Source: Bacteroidota bacterium | Lineage (GTDB): Bacteria; Bacteroidota; Ignavibacteria; Ignavibacteriales; Ignavibacteriaceae | Assembly (NCBI GenBank): GCA_023453665.1 | Contig: JAEXTA010000225.1 | Span: 1-50,791 of the forward strand | DNA length: 50,791 bases | Reading direction: 5' to 3' | In this document: positions 32,816 to 41,856 of the stretch, piece after piece | How positions within the stretch are numbered: position 1 is the first letter of the stretch | How the letters are laid out: every line of letters starts with the position of its first letter | The notes under the pieces: generated by a model | What the model was told of the DNA's origin: nothing | The model's input: only the letters and a program-made list of their open reading frames with translations | The model's database searches: none | Program-made: the position numbers and the translations under genes

Positions 32816-34570
32816 TCATGGGAAAAGAAGCTTGTAATCTCTTTCGATTGCTGGGGTGACTATTTCTTCGGGAATGAATTTCCAGTTGCCTAATTTTGAT
32901 AGTGAAACGAATTTTTTATCTTCGATCCACTTCATCATGTAATAACGAAGGTCTTTTTCTGTTGATGTTATTATTCTTTTGGAGAGTTCTTCTTTCGGAA
33001 TTTTTGCGCCGGATGTTAAATGTCCGCCGCCGCCGTTGCCGCGATACGAGTTGATAGCAACTTTATAAATTTTGTTTTCATCAAATGATGCACCGTCGCT
33101 CATTGAAATAATTTTTACTTTTTCGCCGAACGGTTTTGTAACATCAACAGTGTAATTAATTCCCGCCGCTGATGAAAAATTGTAATATGGATTTGTAAGA
33201 TGTGTTCTGTCGTTTGTCTTAACAACATTGCCATCTTTATCTTTGTTGAATTTAAGAAGATGATCATTCCCATCGTTCATTGTGTTGATCCAAAGATCAT
33301 AGGAATATTCAAGATAATCTTTAATTTCTTTTCCGCTGAGACTCATAGTGTATAGAAAGTTTTCATACTTGTAAAGGTTGAACATATCCTTAACGAAAAT
33401 TTCTCCTTCTTTTATTTCAGCATTAAAAGAAAGCGGCGAAGCAAATGAAACATCTGCATCCGTCAGTTCAAGCTGTATCTGATGAACCAAACCAATGAAA
33501 GGTGAATCACCAAAGTAAGCTTCACGTGTTGAAACAGTTTCAGTGAAGGAACCGATAGGCCGTAAAACATATTCTTTTATTTCTTCATAAGCGGATGAAA
33601 ATGTTTTCATAAAATCAGGATCAGCAGAATAATTTTTTGTATCGATGAGGCTTCCTTCAATTTTTTTATTCCACTTTTTTGAAGATGGATTATAATCAAA
33701 TAAAACATCAGCACAGGCAACATTTATCGCATCACTTTTAGTTCCGAGTATTAATACGCTGTCACCATTTTCATTCGCTACTTTAAAGTTCCATCCTTTA
33801 TGGTCATGACCAACAAAAACAATATCAAACCCGGGCACCTGTTCGGCAACGAGTTTTGCGGCGTTTTCATTTTTAGGTTCGCTGCAGTCCTGGTTGTTGT
33901 ATTCACATTCAACACCGGAATGAAAAAGCCCGACAATCAAATCTGGGTTTTCTTTTTCTTTAATTATCTTTATCCACTTATGGGCAGTCTGTACCATATC
34001 TTCAAATTCAATTCCTTCCCAAATCTGCGGAGGAAGCCAGTTAGGAATTCCAGGTGTTGTCATTCCAAGCACTGCAATTTTTATTTCATCTTTTTGAATG
34101 ATTGAATAAGGAGGGAAATATGTTTCGCTGTTATCAGTCCTGACTGAATTAGCAGAGAGCCAGGGAAAATTAAATTCAGAATTTATTTTATCATAAACGG
34201 CATGACCTGTTTCGATGTCATGATTGCCAACAGCGGCTGCGTCATACTTCATATAATTCATAACATCAGCAAGCAAATGAGTTGAGTTGGTTTTTTCGAA
34301 GTTGTAATAATAAACTGCCGGTTGTCCTTGTAACAGATCACCGTTATCCAGAAGAATTGTATGCTGATCTTTTTTATTTCTTTCCTGTTCAACAATAGTA
34401 TGAACCTGCGCCATTGAGGTCTGCATTGGTTTGTTGTTTTTAAAGTCGAATGGAAAAATAACCCCGTGAATATCGCTCGTTTCAAAAATTTTAATTCTAA
34501 CCTGCTGAGCAAAAGTTAGTGATGAGAATATAAAAATAGCTGCAAATGCCGAAATAAAAATTTTGTACAT
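32816..34570 (-). CDS. Secreted 2',3'-cyclic nucleotide phosphodiesterase/5'-nucleotidase-type enzyme
   Basis: A 584-residue exported metallophosphatase of the 5'-nucleotidase/CpdB family. Signal peptide about 1-21. The N-terminal calcineurin-like domain has metal motifs FETSDIHG, LLDNGDLLQG, AVGNHDIETG and VFVGHDHKGW. The C-terminal 5'-nucleotidase domain (from about 345) shows GSFTETVSTREAYFGDSPF and the substrate-side INSYRGNGGGGHLTSGA. Such enzymes degrade extracellular nucleotides to nucleosides for phosphate or nucleoside supply. Exact specificity (5'-nucleotide or 2',3'-cyclic) cannot be fixed; the Gly-rich segment is closer to CpdB-like members. No transporter is adjacent. Confidence 0.9.
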   Translation of the reverse strand: MYKIFISAFAAIFIFSSLTFAQQVRIKIFETSDIHGVIFPFDFKNNKPMQTSMAQVHTIVEQERNKKDQHTILLDNGDLLQGQPAVYYYNFEKTNSTHLLADVMNYMKYDAAAVGNHDIETGHAVYDKINSEFNFPWLSANSVRTDNSETYFPPYSIIQKDEIKIAVLGMTTPGIPNWLPPQIWEGIEFEDMVQTAHKWIKIIKEKENPDLIVGLFHSGVECEYNNQDCSEPKNENAAKLVAEQVPGFDIVFVGHDHKGWNFKVANENGDSVLILGTKSDAINVACADVLFDYNPSSKKWNKKIEGSLIDTKNYSADPDFMKTFSSAYEEIKEYVLRPIGSFTETVSTREAYFGDSPFIGLVHQIQLELTDADVSFASPLSFNAEIKEGEIFVKDMFNLYKYENFLYTMSLSGKEIKDYLEYSYDLWINTMNDGNDHLLKFNKDKDGNVVKTNDRTHLTNPYYNFSSAAGINYTVDVTKPFGEKVKIISMSDGASFDENKIYKVAINSYRGNGGGGHLTSGAKIPKEELSKRIITSTEKDLRYYMMKWIEDKKFVSLSKLGNWKFIPEEIVTPAIERDYKLLFP

Positions 34571-34718
34571 AGAACTTTCCGGGTAAAATAATTTTGAAGA
34601 AGAAAATAACGAATAACAGTTTATTATGTGATTAATATTTTGTTATGAAAAATATAAAAATTCCCCTAACCAGTTATCCGGTGTTTTCAAAAAGAAACCG
34701 ACATGAACCAGGAAAAAA

Positions 34719-34973
34719 TTAACCTCTGCGTGATTTGGCTATTGCCACATCAATTGTTCTTCCCTTGATTTCTTTTTTGTTGAGTGCGGTTATAGCAGTT
34801 TCAGCATCAGAGTGGTGTTCCATTTCAACAAATCCATATCCTTTGGATTTACCGGTCTGTTTGTTTACCACAACTTTTGCTGCAGAAACTTTTCCGTACT
34901 CTTCAAAAACAGACTTAAGTTCCATGTCATCCATTGACCAGGGCAGGCCTCCCACAAAAATTTTCGTGCTCAC
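34719..34973 (-). CDS. RRM-type RNA-binding protein
   Basis: An 84-residue single RNA-recognition-motif protein. RNP2 is KIFVGGLPW and RNP1 is KGYGFVEM, and the C-terminus ends KSRRG without the glycine-rich tail of some relatives. The start chosen is GTG at 34973, preceded by GGGAG at 6 bases and aligned with homologous starts. An upstream in-frame ATG at 35015 would add 14 residues of no RRM character. Such proteins are common in Bacteroidota and cyanobacteria and often respond to cold, but no cold-response evidence is visible. The region upstream (361 bases) probably contains its promoter. Confidence 0.88.
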   Translation of the reverse strand: MSTKIFVGGLPWSMDDMELKSVFEEYGKVSAAKVVVNKQTGKSKGYGFVEMEHHSDAETAITALNKKEIKGRTIDVAIAKSRRG

Positions 34974-35334
34974 TTGAACTCCCTTCAGCAGTTGGTAATA
35001 GTAATTCAGGAACAAAAAAATTCATCTGGTTAAACTTTAATGTAATTAATTGATTTAGTCAAATATTATATAACTAACATTCAAATTTTAGTTAATGAAG
35101 AAACAGTTGAAAATCCGGTGTCCGAACTTTTGTTCCTGAAATGTTACGGTAGTTGTAGCATACTTTTGGCTTTTACAGTTCCCTTTTTTGAAGAAGATTT
35201 CCAGAAATCATTTTCAATTGATGAAGTTATCAACACTCACCTGATTCGATTTAAGGTAATAAGCTGGCATTAATTTTCATAAGCAGGTTGTATTTTGTGG
35301 TTAAAAAAAAATAATCATCAACAGGAAAACACTA
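34974..35334. other. Divergent intergenic region between the RRM gene and alkC-like gene
   Basis: 361 bases with no supported gene. It must hold the promoters of the RRM gene (minus strand) and the AlkC-like gene (plus strand). A weak inverted repeat, TAACTA/TTAGTTA, at about 35072-35095 is the only structure seen. No clear boxes were identified. Confidence 0.5.
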
Positions 35335-36438
35335 ATGGCAGAACTATTGAAAAATATTTTTTATACAAAACCTTACTTCAACGAGCTATGCGGAGATATT
35401 AAAAAAATTTATCCTTCGTTCGATGACAAAAAATTTTTGAATCTTATTTATGACCAGAACTGGGAAACGCTTGAACTAAAACAGAGAATGCATCACACCG
35501 CCGTGTCTATCAATAAACTATTCCCTGAAGAATATAATGTTGCACTGAATTTACTGCTTGATATTGCTGTGAAAGAGCGAAGCAAACATCCTCATTTTTT
35601 TGAAGACCTGTTCTTTGCAGATTTTGTTGAAACGTACGGGATTAACTATCCTGATCTTTCAATTCCGGCGCTTGGAGTTTTTACAAAATATTCAAGCGGT
35701 GAATTTGCAATCCGGCCATTTATTAAAAAATATCCTGAACTTGTAATGAAGCAAATGCTTGAATGGTCATTGAGTGATAATCAGCATGTAAGAAGATTAT
35801 CAAGTGAAGGATGCAGACCGCGATTGCCCTGGGCGATGGGGCTTCCTGCGTTTAAGAAAGATCCATCACCAATTATTCCAATTCTTGAAAATCTAAAGGC
35901 GGATGAATCTGAATATGTTAGAAAAAGTGTTGCAAACAATCTTAATGATATTTCAAAAGATAACCCCGCACTGGTTATGAAACTTTGTAAAAGCTGGTTT
36001 GGAAAAAACAAACATACTGACTGGATCATTAAACGGGCACTAAGAACTCTGTTAAAACAAGGGAATGTTGATGCGATGAAGTTATTCGGGTTTAACGGTA
36101 AGAATAATTTTGAGATTGATAATTTTAAACTTGCAAAGAATAAAATTAAAATCGGGGCAACACTTGAGTTTTCATTCAGCATAAAAAATAAAAGCAGGAA
36201 AAAAAACAAACTCCGCATTGAATACCTTATTCACTATGCAAAAACAAATGGAAAAGTTTCAAAAAAAATCTTTCAGTTAAGTGAAAAAGAATTTAATGCG
36301 GGAGAAGCACTGAGTGTAAATAAAAAGCAGTCATTTAAAGATATGACAACAAGGAAACATCACCCCGGTAAACATAAAATCGGTATTGTTATAAACGGCA
36401 AAGAAATTATAACTAAGGATTTTGAAGTAATGAAGTAA
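35335..36438 (+). CDS. AlkC-like DNA alkylation repair protein with C-terminal Ig-like domain
   Basis: A 367-residue protein of the AlkC branch of HEAT-like DNA glycosylases. The diagnostic segment WSLSDNQHVRRLSSEGCRPR (144-163 region) is followed by LPWAMGLPAFKKDPSPIIPIL. HEAT-like repeats fill residues about 1-265. The last about 100 residues form a beta-rich Ig-like domain, as in the AlkC subgroup in which that domain is known to help bind DNA. AlkC removes 3-methylcytosine and 3-methyladenine lesions. With the AlkD-like protein at 13093-13797, the organism has both HEAT-type alkylbase glycosylases. It is convergent with the MOSC gene, 19 bases apart. Confidence 0.9.
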   Translation: MAELLKNIFYTKPYFNELCGDIKKIYPSFDDKKFLNLIYDQNWETLELKQRMHHTAVSINKLFPEEYNVALNLLLDIAVKERSKHPHFFEDLFFADFVETYGINYPDLSIPALGVFTKYSSGEFAIRPFIKKYPELVMKQMLEWSLSDNQHVRRLSSEGCRPRLPWAMGLPAFKKDPSPIIPILENLKADESEYVRKSVANNLNDISKDNPALVMKLCKSWFGKNKHTDWIIKRALRTLLKQGNVDAMKLFGFNGKNNFEIDNFKLAKNKIKIGATLEFSFSIKNKSRKKNKLRIEYLIHYAKTNGKVSKKIFQLSEKEFNAGEALSVNKKQSFKDMTTRKHHPGKHKIGIVINGKEIITKDFEVMK

Positions 36439-36457
36439 TAAAAAGACAGGAAGTTGT

Positions 36458-37267
36458 TCAGTTATTTATTAGAACAATTTCATCGCCGATATTAACAATG
36501 CCGGTTGATTCACAAAGCAGGTTTTGTCCGAACATTACTTTACCATCCTGTTTTCTGAAAGTGGCAAGTGTTTTAAGTGGTTCATGTGCACGTTCAGCAG
36601 TATCCTGATCGGTTGTGGTTATTACACATCTTGCACAGGGTTTAACAGCATGAAAAATTAATTCTCCCATTCTGAATTTTCCCCAGGTATCTTCTTCAAA
36701 AGGGTCACCGCCTGTAAAAACAAAATTTGTACGGAAGCGATTCATCGGAAGAGAGGTTTCCATTCTTCTGTTTAATTCATCAAGTGATGATTGTCCGATA
36801 ATGAGAAATGGATATGCATCTGCAAAACTTACAATTTCATTGTTGTGTGCATATTTTTTATCTACTTCTCTTGAAGTTGATTCCGGCATATAAACAATTC
36901 TGCAATTTGTTTTGAGATGATCTGATAACCATTCATCGACTTCTTTATTTATCAGGTTAGCATCGCACCTGTCATCCCAGATAGGAACGTTGACAACTTC
37001 AGGTGAAAAAGAATTTATATTCAGGATAAATTTGTCGGATGGATTTTTTTTTGAGCTTAAAACAAGATTTTCTGATTCAACCTCTGCTTTTAACAATGTC
37101 ATCTGGGGATAGTCGCGCTGGGTCATAAAATCAGATTGCTCGTTTATTAGAAGCCAGCGACGGTCGTGTTTCAATCCTCTTTTTTCAATGATGCCTTTGC
37201 TGACCTTAAAACCTCCCAGGGATTTTACCGGGTATATATTTATTTCTGTAAGAATCTTTTTATTCAT
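36458..37267 (-). CDS. MOSC domain protein
   Basis: A 269-residue protein with an N-terminal MOSC beta barrel (EINIYPVKSLGGFKVSKG, GLKHDRRWLLINEQ, FMTQRDYPQM) and a C-terminal MOSC domain with KPCARCVITTTDQDTA. The first cysteine of that motif is the likely molybdenum-cofactor sulphur or metal ligand, as in YcbX and mARC proteins. Such proteins reduce N-hydroxylated compounds or transfer sulphur to molybdenum cofactor. YcbX proteins often have an extra ferredoxin domain; none is present here. The gene lies 17 bases after the HDOD gene and may be co-transcribed with it. Confidence 0.9.
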   Translation of the reverse strand: MNKKILTEINIYPVKSLGGFKVSKGIIEKRGLKHDRRWLLINEQSDFMTQRDYPQMTLLKAEVESENLVLSSKKNPSDKFILNINSFSPEVVNVPIWDDRCDANLINKEVDEWLSDHLKTNCRIVYMPESTSREVDKKYAHNNEIVSFADAYPFLIIGQSSLDELNRRMETSLPMNRFRTNFVFTGGDPFEEDTWGKFRMGELIFHAVKPCARCVITTTDQDTAERAHEPLKTLATFRKQDGKVMFGQNLLCESTGIVNIGDEIVLINN

Positions 37268-37284
37268 TAAAGGAAAAGATAATC

Positions 37285-38178
37285 TTACAGTTTTATTGAT
37301 TCAACTGTAACCTTAAAATCTTCTTCATAACTATTGATAAGAGTTTCAAGCTCTTCTTCAGAATCAATCCTTAAAGTAGTCATCACAGATTTGTCTAATT
37401 CCATTCCGGCATCCCAATAAAAAGTTCCAATGTTGAAACGCTGGGTCATATAATCACACAAATGAATTACAGCCGGAATTTCGCGGCATTCAACAGCCAT
37501 TGTCGGCGTATGATGAAAGTTTAAAGCTTCACATAGCGGAAGAGGCAGCGCCCATTTGTCAGCAAGGAATCTTCCAACTTCCTGGTGTGTTAATCCAAGG
37601 ACCTCAAGCTCTGATTCCAGCATCTTCCCGGGGTTGTTTTTAGCCAGTGTTATAATTTCTTTAAACTGTTTCGGCAGAAATTTATATGTAACCATAATCC
37701 CAAGATCGTGAAGTATTCCCGAAACAAATGCATCACTGCCAAACTGAAAACCAAGGCTTTGTGAAATACTTTTTGCAGCAGAACCAACAACCATAGAATG
37801 TATCCAGAATTCCATCGGATCAAAATTCGGATCGCTTTGAGCTCCGAATGAATCTACAAGTGAAAGCGCAGTTACTATGTCTTTAATTTCCTGTGTGCCG
37901 AGTATTAATACAGCAAAATCAAGAGAAGCAACTTTTCTTTTTATTCCATATAAGGGAGAATTTGCTATAGCAAGTAGCCTTGTTGTTAGCCCCTGATCCT
38001 TACTTATCAGTTCAGCAAGTTTATTTGGCTGTACAGTCGGGCTGTTTAAGTGTTTCGTTACCTCAAAAAGGACTTTTGGTATTGATGGTAATTGTCTTAT
38101 ACCCGCTAATGTTTTTTCAGTTTTTTCTTTTTTAAATCTGATCACTTCCGGGTCGCATTGCATGATTGTCTCGTACAT
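37285..38178 (-). CDS. HDOD domain protein
   Basis: A 297-residue protein consisting mainly of an HDOD domain, the HD-related output module without intact catalytic residues. It shows QLPSIPKVLFEVTKHLNSPTVQP, a central HDLGIMVTYKFLPKQF and the later LTHQEVGRFLADKWALPLPL with NFHHTP. HDOD proteins are usually scaffolds or effectors in second-messenger and motility signalling. No GGDEF, EAL or receiver domain adjoins it. It is followed by the MOSC gene in the same direction. Confidence 0.9.
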   Translation of the reverse strand: MYETIMQCDPEVIRFKKEKTEKTLAGIRQLPSIPKVLFEVTKHLNSPTVQPNKLAELISKDQGLTTRLLAIANSPLYGIKRKVASLDFAVLILGTQEIKDIVTALSLVDSFGAQSDPNFDPMEFWIHSMVVGSAAKSISQSLGFQFGSDAFVSGILHDLGIMVTYKFLPKQFKEIITLAKNNPGKMLESELEVLGLTHQEVGRFLADKWALPLPLCEALNFHHTPTMAVECREIPAVIHLCDYMTQRFNIGTFYWDAGMELDKSVMTTLRIDSEEELETLINSYEEDFKVTVESIKL

Positions 38179-38230
38179 ATTAACTCTGCTTATTTGAAAA
38201 TAAAAGTAAAAATTGAAAAATGATCTATTT

Positions 38231-39466
38231 CTACTTGTTATTATCGGAAGAAATTGAAATAAGTGTAACCTCAGGAGTAGAATTGTACCTGATCGGGGCT
38301 AAAGACATTCCCAATCCACGTGTTACAATTGCCAGCATTTTGCCAAGTTTTCTGTCACCTTTGACAAAATTCGTTTCAATAAGGGTAGGCGTTAGATTAA
38401 TAAACGGAAAAAGAAGCGTAACCTGTCCGCCATGAGTGTGGCCTGCCAGAAAAAGATCGTAACTATGTCTTTGTGCTGCTTGTATCAGGTATTCCCGCGG
38501 CTGATGAGTCAAAAATATTTTTAAATCGTAATCTGATGAATGATTGGAAAGACTGTCAAGTAATGACGGTGCTATCCTTTCAACATAAGTATTGGTAATA
38601 AATGTGATATTAACTTTGCTGTTATTGATGTTGAGAGTTAATCGTTCGTTGTTAAACATTTTTACATTATACTTTTGTAATTCTTCGGTTATCTCCCGAA
38701 TGCTTCTCGGATTATCTTCCCTGTAAGCCCAGTTGTCATGATCACCGACACAAGTGTAAACACCATACTTTGATTTTAGTTTTCCAAGATATTCAGCAGC
38801 AGTGCCTATATAATCCGGTGTTGAGGTTATTACATCTCCGGCAATAAGAACTAAGTCCGGATTTGTTGAGTTCACTTTATCAATGAAATTCATTAATCTT
38901 TTCTCATCCGTGTACCTGTCTGCCTGTGTATCAGATATAAAAGCTATTCGTAAATTATTAAGATCAGGGTGAAGGTTTTCAATCTTATGTTCTGTTATTC
39001 TGATTGAAACAAAATTGTAGTCGTAAATTATTCTTGCCGGCACGTAAATAAAAAACAAAATTGTAATTGCGATAATGATCTTAGCTTCAAACTTTTTGAC
39101 TTTATCTCTTACATTTTTACTGAACAGTAATAATGGAATTTTCAAAATATCTAAAACGAGGAAGAAGAGAGTTATCTGTAAAATGATCATTGCACAAACC
39201 CAGAACGGATACATAATAAAGTAGTCAAAGAAAAAATTCTCCGGCAAAGAAAGACGTGTTTCACTTATCCTGCTTATGATCCACATTATCAAAACATAAA
39301 ACGGGAAAATATTTAGTGCGATCAGAAAAAAATTTTTCCCCCATTTGATGTAACGCTCTGATGCAGGAAAATAAATTTTCAATGCTCTGGATATTTTTCT
39401 TGAGAAATAAAATTCAAGAAGTATGATTGTCAGTAAACCAAGCCCGATCCGCAAATAGAAGCTCAT
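38231..39466 (-). CDS. Membrane-anchored metallophosphoesterase
   Basis: A 411-residue protein with four predicted membrane helices in the first 140 or so residues and a cytoplasm- or periplasm-facing calcineurin-like phosphoesterase domain after about 165. Metal motifs: AFISDTQADRYTDEKR (an unusual DTQ instead of DxH at the first site), VLIAGDVITS, CVGDHDNWAY in place of the usual GNHD, and FLAGHTHGGQV. The family includes YkuE/YaeI-like enzymes acting on lipid head groups or phospholipids. The first-site change may alter metal preference but is also found in relatives. Substrate unknown. Confidence 0.88.
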   Translation of the reverse strand: MSFYLRIGLGLLTIILLEFYFSRKISRALKIYFPASERYIKWGKNFFLIALNIFPFYVLIMWIISRISETRLSLPENFFFDYFIMYPFWVCAMIILQITLFFLVLDILKIPLLLFSKNVRDKVKKFEAKIIIAITILFFIYVPARIIYDYNFVSIRITEHKIENLHPDLNNLRIAFISDTQADRYTDEKRLMNFIDKVNSTNPDLVLIAGDVITSTPDYIGTAAEYLGKLKSKYGVYTCVGDHDNWAYREDNPRSIREITEELQKYNVKMFNNERLTLNINNSKVNITFITNTYVERIAPSLLDSLSNHSSDYDLKIFLTHQPREYLIQAAQRHSYDLFLAGHTHGGQVTLLFPFINLTPTLIETNFVKGDRKLGKMLAIVTRGLGMSLAPIRYNSTPEVTLISISSDNNK

Positions 39467-39548
39467 AAAAGAAATTTTCCTAAAGGTTAAAATTGAGTTG
39501 AAAAGAATACTATATCACAATGAAAATTACTATCCACTTGTCTTTACA

Positions 39549-40292
39549 TTATCTGCCGGATTTTACTTCTCCAACTTTCTTATTCATTTCTTCAATGTGG
39601 CTGCCCTTCCAGTAAATTTTTTTACAGTCGGGGCACTGATAAAACTCATTATGAATCTGCGCAACTTTCTGAGGGATGTCATTTATAATTTCTGTTTTAT
39701 CAGCTTTAATCAGCAGATTATTGCAGAGCATACACCGGGTATATTCTTTTATAAGATTTTTAAGTTGAAATCTTTTTACGATCTCGTATAATTGGTGTTC
39801 AGGTTCATTATTTCTAACCCAGTAACCATGAGTTACATCATTACGCTTAAGTATGTTCCTGTCGCGTGTAAGTATTGTTCGCTTTTCGTTCAGTGATAAT
39901 GCGGCAATATCATCTCTTGTAAAATCAGTTTTATAAATCGAATCGAAACCAAGCATACGCAGGTACGCCGCAAGTTTACCAAGATGAACATCAATCACAT
40001 ACCTGGGATCGCGAAGTGGCTGTGGTCGTAAATGTTGAACATCGGAAATATCGAATGATTCAAACACAGGGTAAACACTTATCTCATCTTCATTTTTTAT
40101 GATATATGAAAAATCAACCGAATTGCCATTAACTAAAATCATATCAATTTCAGTGTGAGGTACGCCGAGTGATTCAATCATATCTTTAACAGATGCTCTG
40201 TCAAAATAATGATGCGTGAATCTTTCCTTCTTTTTACAGAGAGGAAGAAAATCATTCAGCTCTTCATAAAATCTGAAATAACATTTGTGCAT
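39549..40292 (-). CDS. Mut7-C RNase domain protein with N-terminal ubiquitin-like domain
   Basis: A 247-residue protein in two parts. Residues about 1-90 form the Mut7-C ubiquitin-like domain (ending DEISVYPVFESFDI). Residues about 95-240 form the Mut7-C PIN-like RNase domain, with RYVIDVHLGKLAAYLRMLGF, RTILTRDRNILKRN and two zinc-ribbon knuckles CMLCNN and CPDCKKIYW. Family members are predicted RNases; the acidic PIN residues are in VDVHLGKL and TRDRNIL. No antitoxin is adjacent, so the toxin role of other PIN proteins is not implied. It is separate from neighbours by 66-82 bases. Confidence 0.9.
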   Translation of the reverse strand: MHKCYFRFYEELNDFLPLCKKKERFTHHYFDRASVKDMIESLGVPHTEIDMILVNGNSVDFSYIIKNEDEISVYPVFESFDISDVQHLRPQPLRDPRYVIDVHLGKLAAYLRMLGFDSIYKTDFTRDDIAALSLNEKRTILTRDRNILKRNDVTHGYWVRNNEPEHQLYEIVKRFQLKNLIKEYTRCMLCNNLLIKADKTEIINDIPQKVAQIHNEFYQCPDCKKIYWKGSHIEEMNKKVGEVKSGR

Positions 40293-40358
40293 TTTTATTT
40301 ATGTTTTTCACTTATTACAAATTACAAAATTGCTGTTTGAAAAGATGGAAAGGTAATA

Positions 40359-41360
40359 TTATTTGTTCAGGATAAGTTTACACTGAGCGAAGACTTCTTC
40401 AACACAAATATCGTTTATCAAACCGGTTTTAGATTTAATTGAAATTTGATTAATGCCTTTCGGAGCCCATTCATCAGGCTCTGTTGGTCCAAACAACGAG
40501 ATCATCTTTGCACCGGAAAAACCAGCGATGTGCATCGTGCCGGTATCATTTGTTATGTACAAGTCACAACGTTTAAGAATTGCTCCAAGTTTTTTAACCG
40601 GACAGTTATGAAGTATTGTAAATGGAATTTTCTTTTCTGAAAGAGCATTGCTTATTTTTTCTGTAATTAAAGTATCTGTCCACCCGGATGTTATCAATAT
40701 ATTGTTTTGATATTGACCGTAAAGTCGTTCAATAATACTTATAAAATTTTCAGTTGACCAGGTGTTTGCAGTTTTCCCGGCACCGGGATGAAAAGCAATT
40801 ATTTTTTTTGTTCTGTCAGAAAAATAATCAGCAAGATATTTTTCGGCGAAATTTATTTCATCAGTATTAAATGAGAATTTTATTTCACTTAACTCTTCAT
40901 CAGTCAGATCAAAATTAATTTGCCTGACAATTTCAAGATTACGTTGCAACTGATGTTTGCCTTTCCAATTAAAGTCAGATTTTATATTCAAGTATTTATG
41001 AGACTGATTTAATTGTCCGTCAATAGTTTTAACCCCAACCCTATTCTTTGCACCAGAAAGAAAATTAATTATATGTGATGTTCTTGACAGCACAATTGTG
41101 GAAGGAACAATTCCGAAATCATATTTAAGTTTTCTTAATTCCTTATAAAATAATAAGATCGTTTTTAGGGAGGATTTATCAAAAATTAATACTCTGTCGA
41201 TGTAAGGATTAATTTCTTTAAACGGGATTTCATAATTAGTGTTAGCGGCAACTAATGTTATGTGGGAATCGGGGTATCTTTTTTTAATGGCAGCATAAAG
41301 GCTAAGTGAACAGAGCATATCACCAATTTGATTATGCTGCCTTACAACAAGAAAGTTCAC
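40359..41360 (-). CDS. Glycosyltransferase family 9 (heptosyltransferase-like)
   Basis: A 333-residue GT-B glycosyltransferase of family 9, related to ADP-heptose:LPS heptosyltransferases. The N-terminal half begins RQHNQIGDMLCSLSLYAAIKK; the C-terminal half has AFHPGAGKTANTWSTENF and the nucleotide-sugar motif NDTGTMHIAGFSGAKMIS followed by LFGPTEPDEWAP. It probably adds a sugar to lipopolysaccharide core or a surface polysaccharide at the cytoplasmic face of the inner membrane. Donor and acceptor cannot be told. The hicAB genes lie 19 bases upstream. Confidence 0.92.
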   Translation of the reverse strand: MNFLVVRQHNQIGDMLCSLSLYAAIKKRYPDSHITLVAANTNYEIPFKEINPYIDRVLIFDKSSLKTILLFYKELRKLKYDFGIVPSTIVLSRTSHIINFLSGAKNRVGVKTIDGQLNQSHKYLNIKSDFNWKGKHQLQRNLEIVRQINFDLTDEELSEIKFSFNTDEINFAEKYLADYFSDRTKKIIAFHPGAGKTANTWSTENFISIIERLYGQYQNNILITSGWTDTLITEKISNALSEKKIPFTILHNCPVKKLGAILKRCDLYITNDTGTMHIAGFSGAKMISLFGPTEPDEWAPKGINQISIKSKTGLINDICVEEVFAQCKLILNK

Positions 41361-41379
41361 TTGGTGTTTGTTTTTATTC

Positions 41380-41598
41380 TTATGCGTAGTGAAGTTTACC
41401 TTTGGGAATCGGAATTGTTCTATTCATTAGCTTTGCAGTTTCTATCCATTCATCAATAACAACCTGAACGTTTGAAAGTGCCTCATGGTAAGTTTGACCA
41501 TCTGCAAAACAACCCGATAATTCAGGCACCTCAGCGATGAAGGCTTTATCTTCTTCACTCCAGTATATTATTACTTCATATTTATTCATCATCTTCAA
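41380..41598 (-). CDS. hicB: HicB family antitoxin
   Basis: A 72-residue HicB of the short type. It has the partial RNase-H-like fold KYEVIIYWSEEDKAFIAEVP, then ELSGCFADGQTYHEALSNV and an amphipathic helix. There is no C-terminal HTH or ribbon-helix-helix domain, so DNA binding and autoregulation would need another mechanism. The start overlaps the hicA stop by 17 bases. M3 and M4 are alternative starts. It pairs with the toxin gene upstream. Confidence 0.88.
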   Translation of the reverse strand: MKMMNKYEVIIYWSEEDKAFIAEVPELSGCFADGQTYHEALSNVQVVIDEWIETAKLMNRTIPIPKGKLHYA

Positions 41599-41842
41599 TT
41601 CCGAATTTATATTTTAAAACCAAACTTCTTACCTGCTTTACTTGATAGGCTTTCACCTTAGCATTTAGAGGTTGAATATTTATTATCTCTTCAATATCCT
41701 TTTTATAAAAAATATGATGATCACCTTTAACACGTAATTCAAAACCAAACTTACTTAACAAATCACATAAATCGTTAAACTCAATATTATTATCTGATCT
41801 ACCGGATAGTAATTTTGTTAGAAATTTTTCTTGTTTGGTCAT
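41582..41842 (-). CDS. hicA: HicA family mRNA-interferase toxin
   Basis: An 86-residue HicA-type toxin. The double-stranded-RNA-binding-like core includes the catalytic His segment KGDHHIFYKKD and the family block LCDLLSKFGFELR before it, and ends with the family strand INIQPLNAKVKAYQVKQVR. HicA is a ribosome-independent RNase that cleaves mRNA, held inactive by HicB. In this operon the toxin precedes the antitoxin and overlaps it by 17 bases. It is slightly longer than the usual 60-80 residues, with an N-terminal extension. It lies 14 bases downstream of the hemB stop. Confidence 0.88.
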   Translation of the reverse strand: MTKQEKFLTKLLSGRSDNNIEFNDLCDLLSKFGFELRVKGDHHIFYKKDIEEIINIQPLNAKVKAYQVKQVRSLVLKYKFGIEDDE

Positions 41843-41856
41843 TGATTAACCATAGA

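Noticed and set aside
34974..35015. Upstream ATG for the RRM gene
   Set aside because: The GTG at 34973 has a better-placed GGGAG site and starts where the RRM domain begins.
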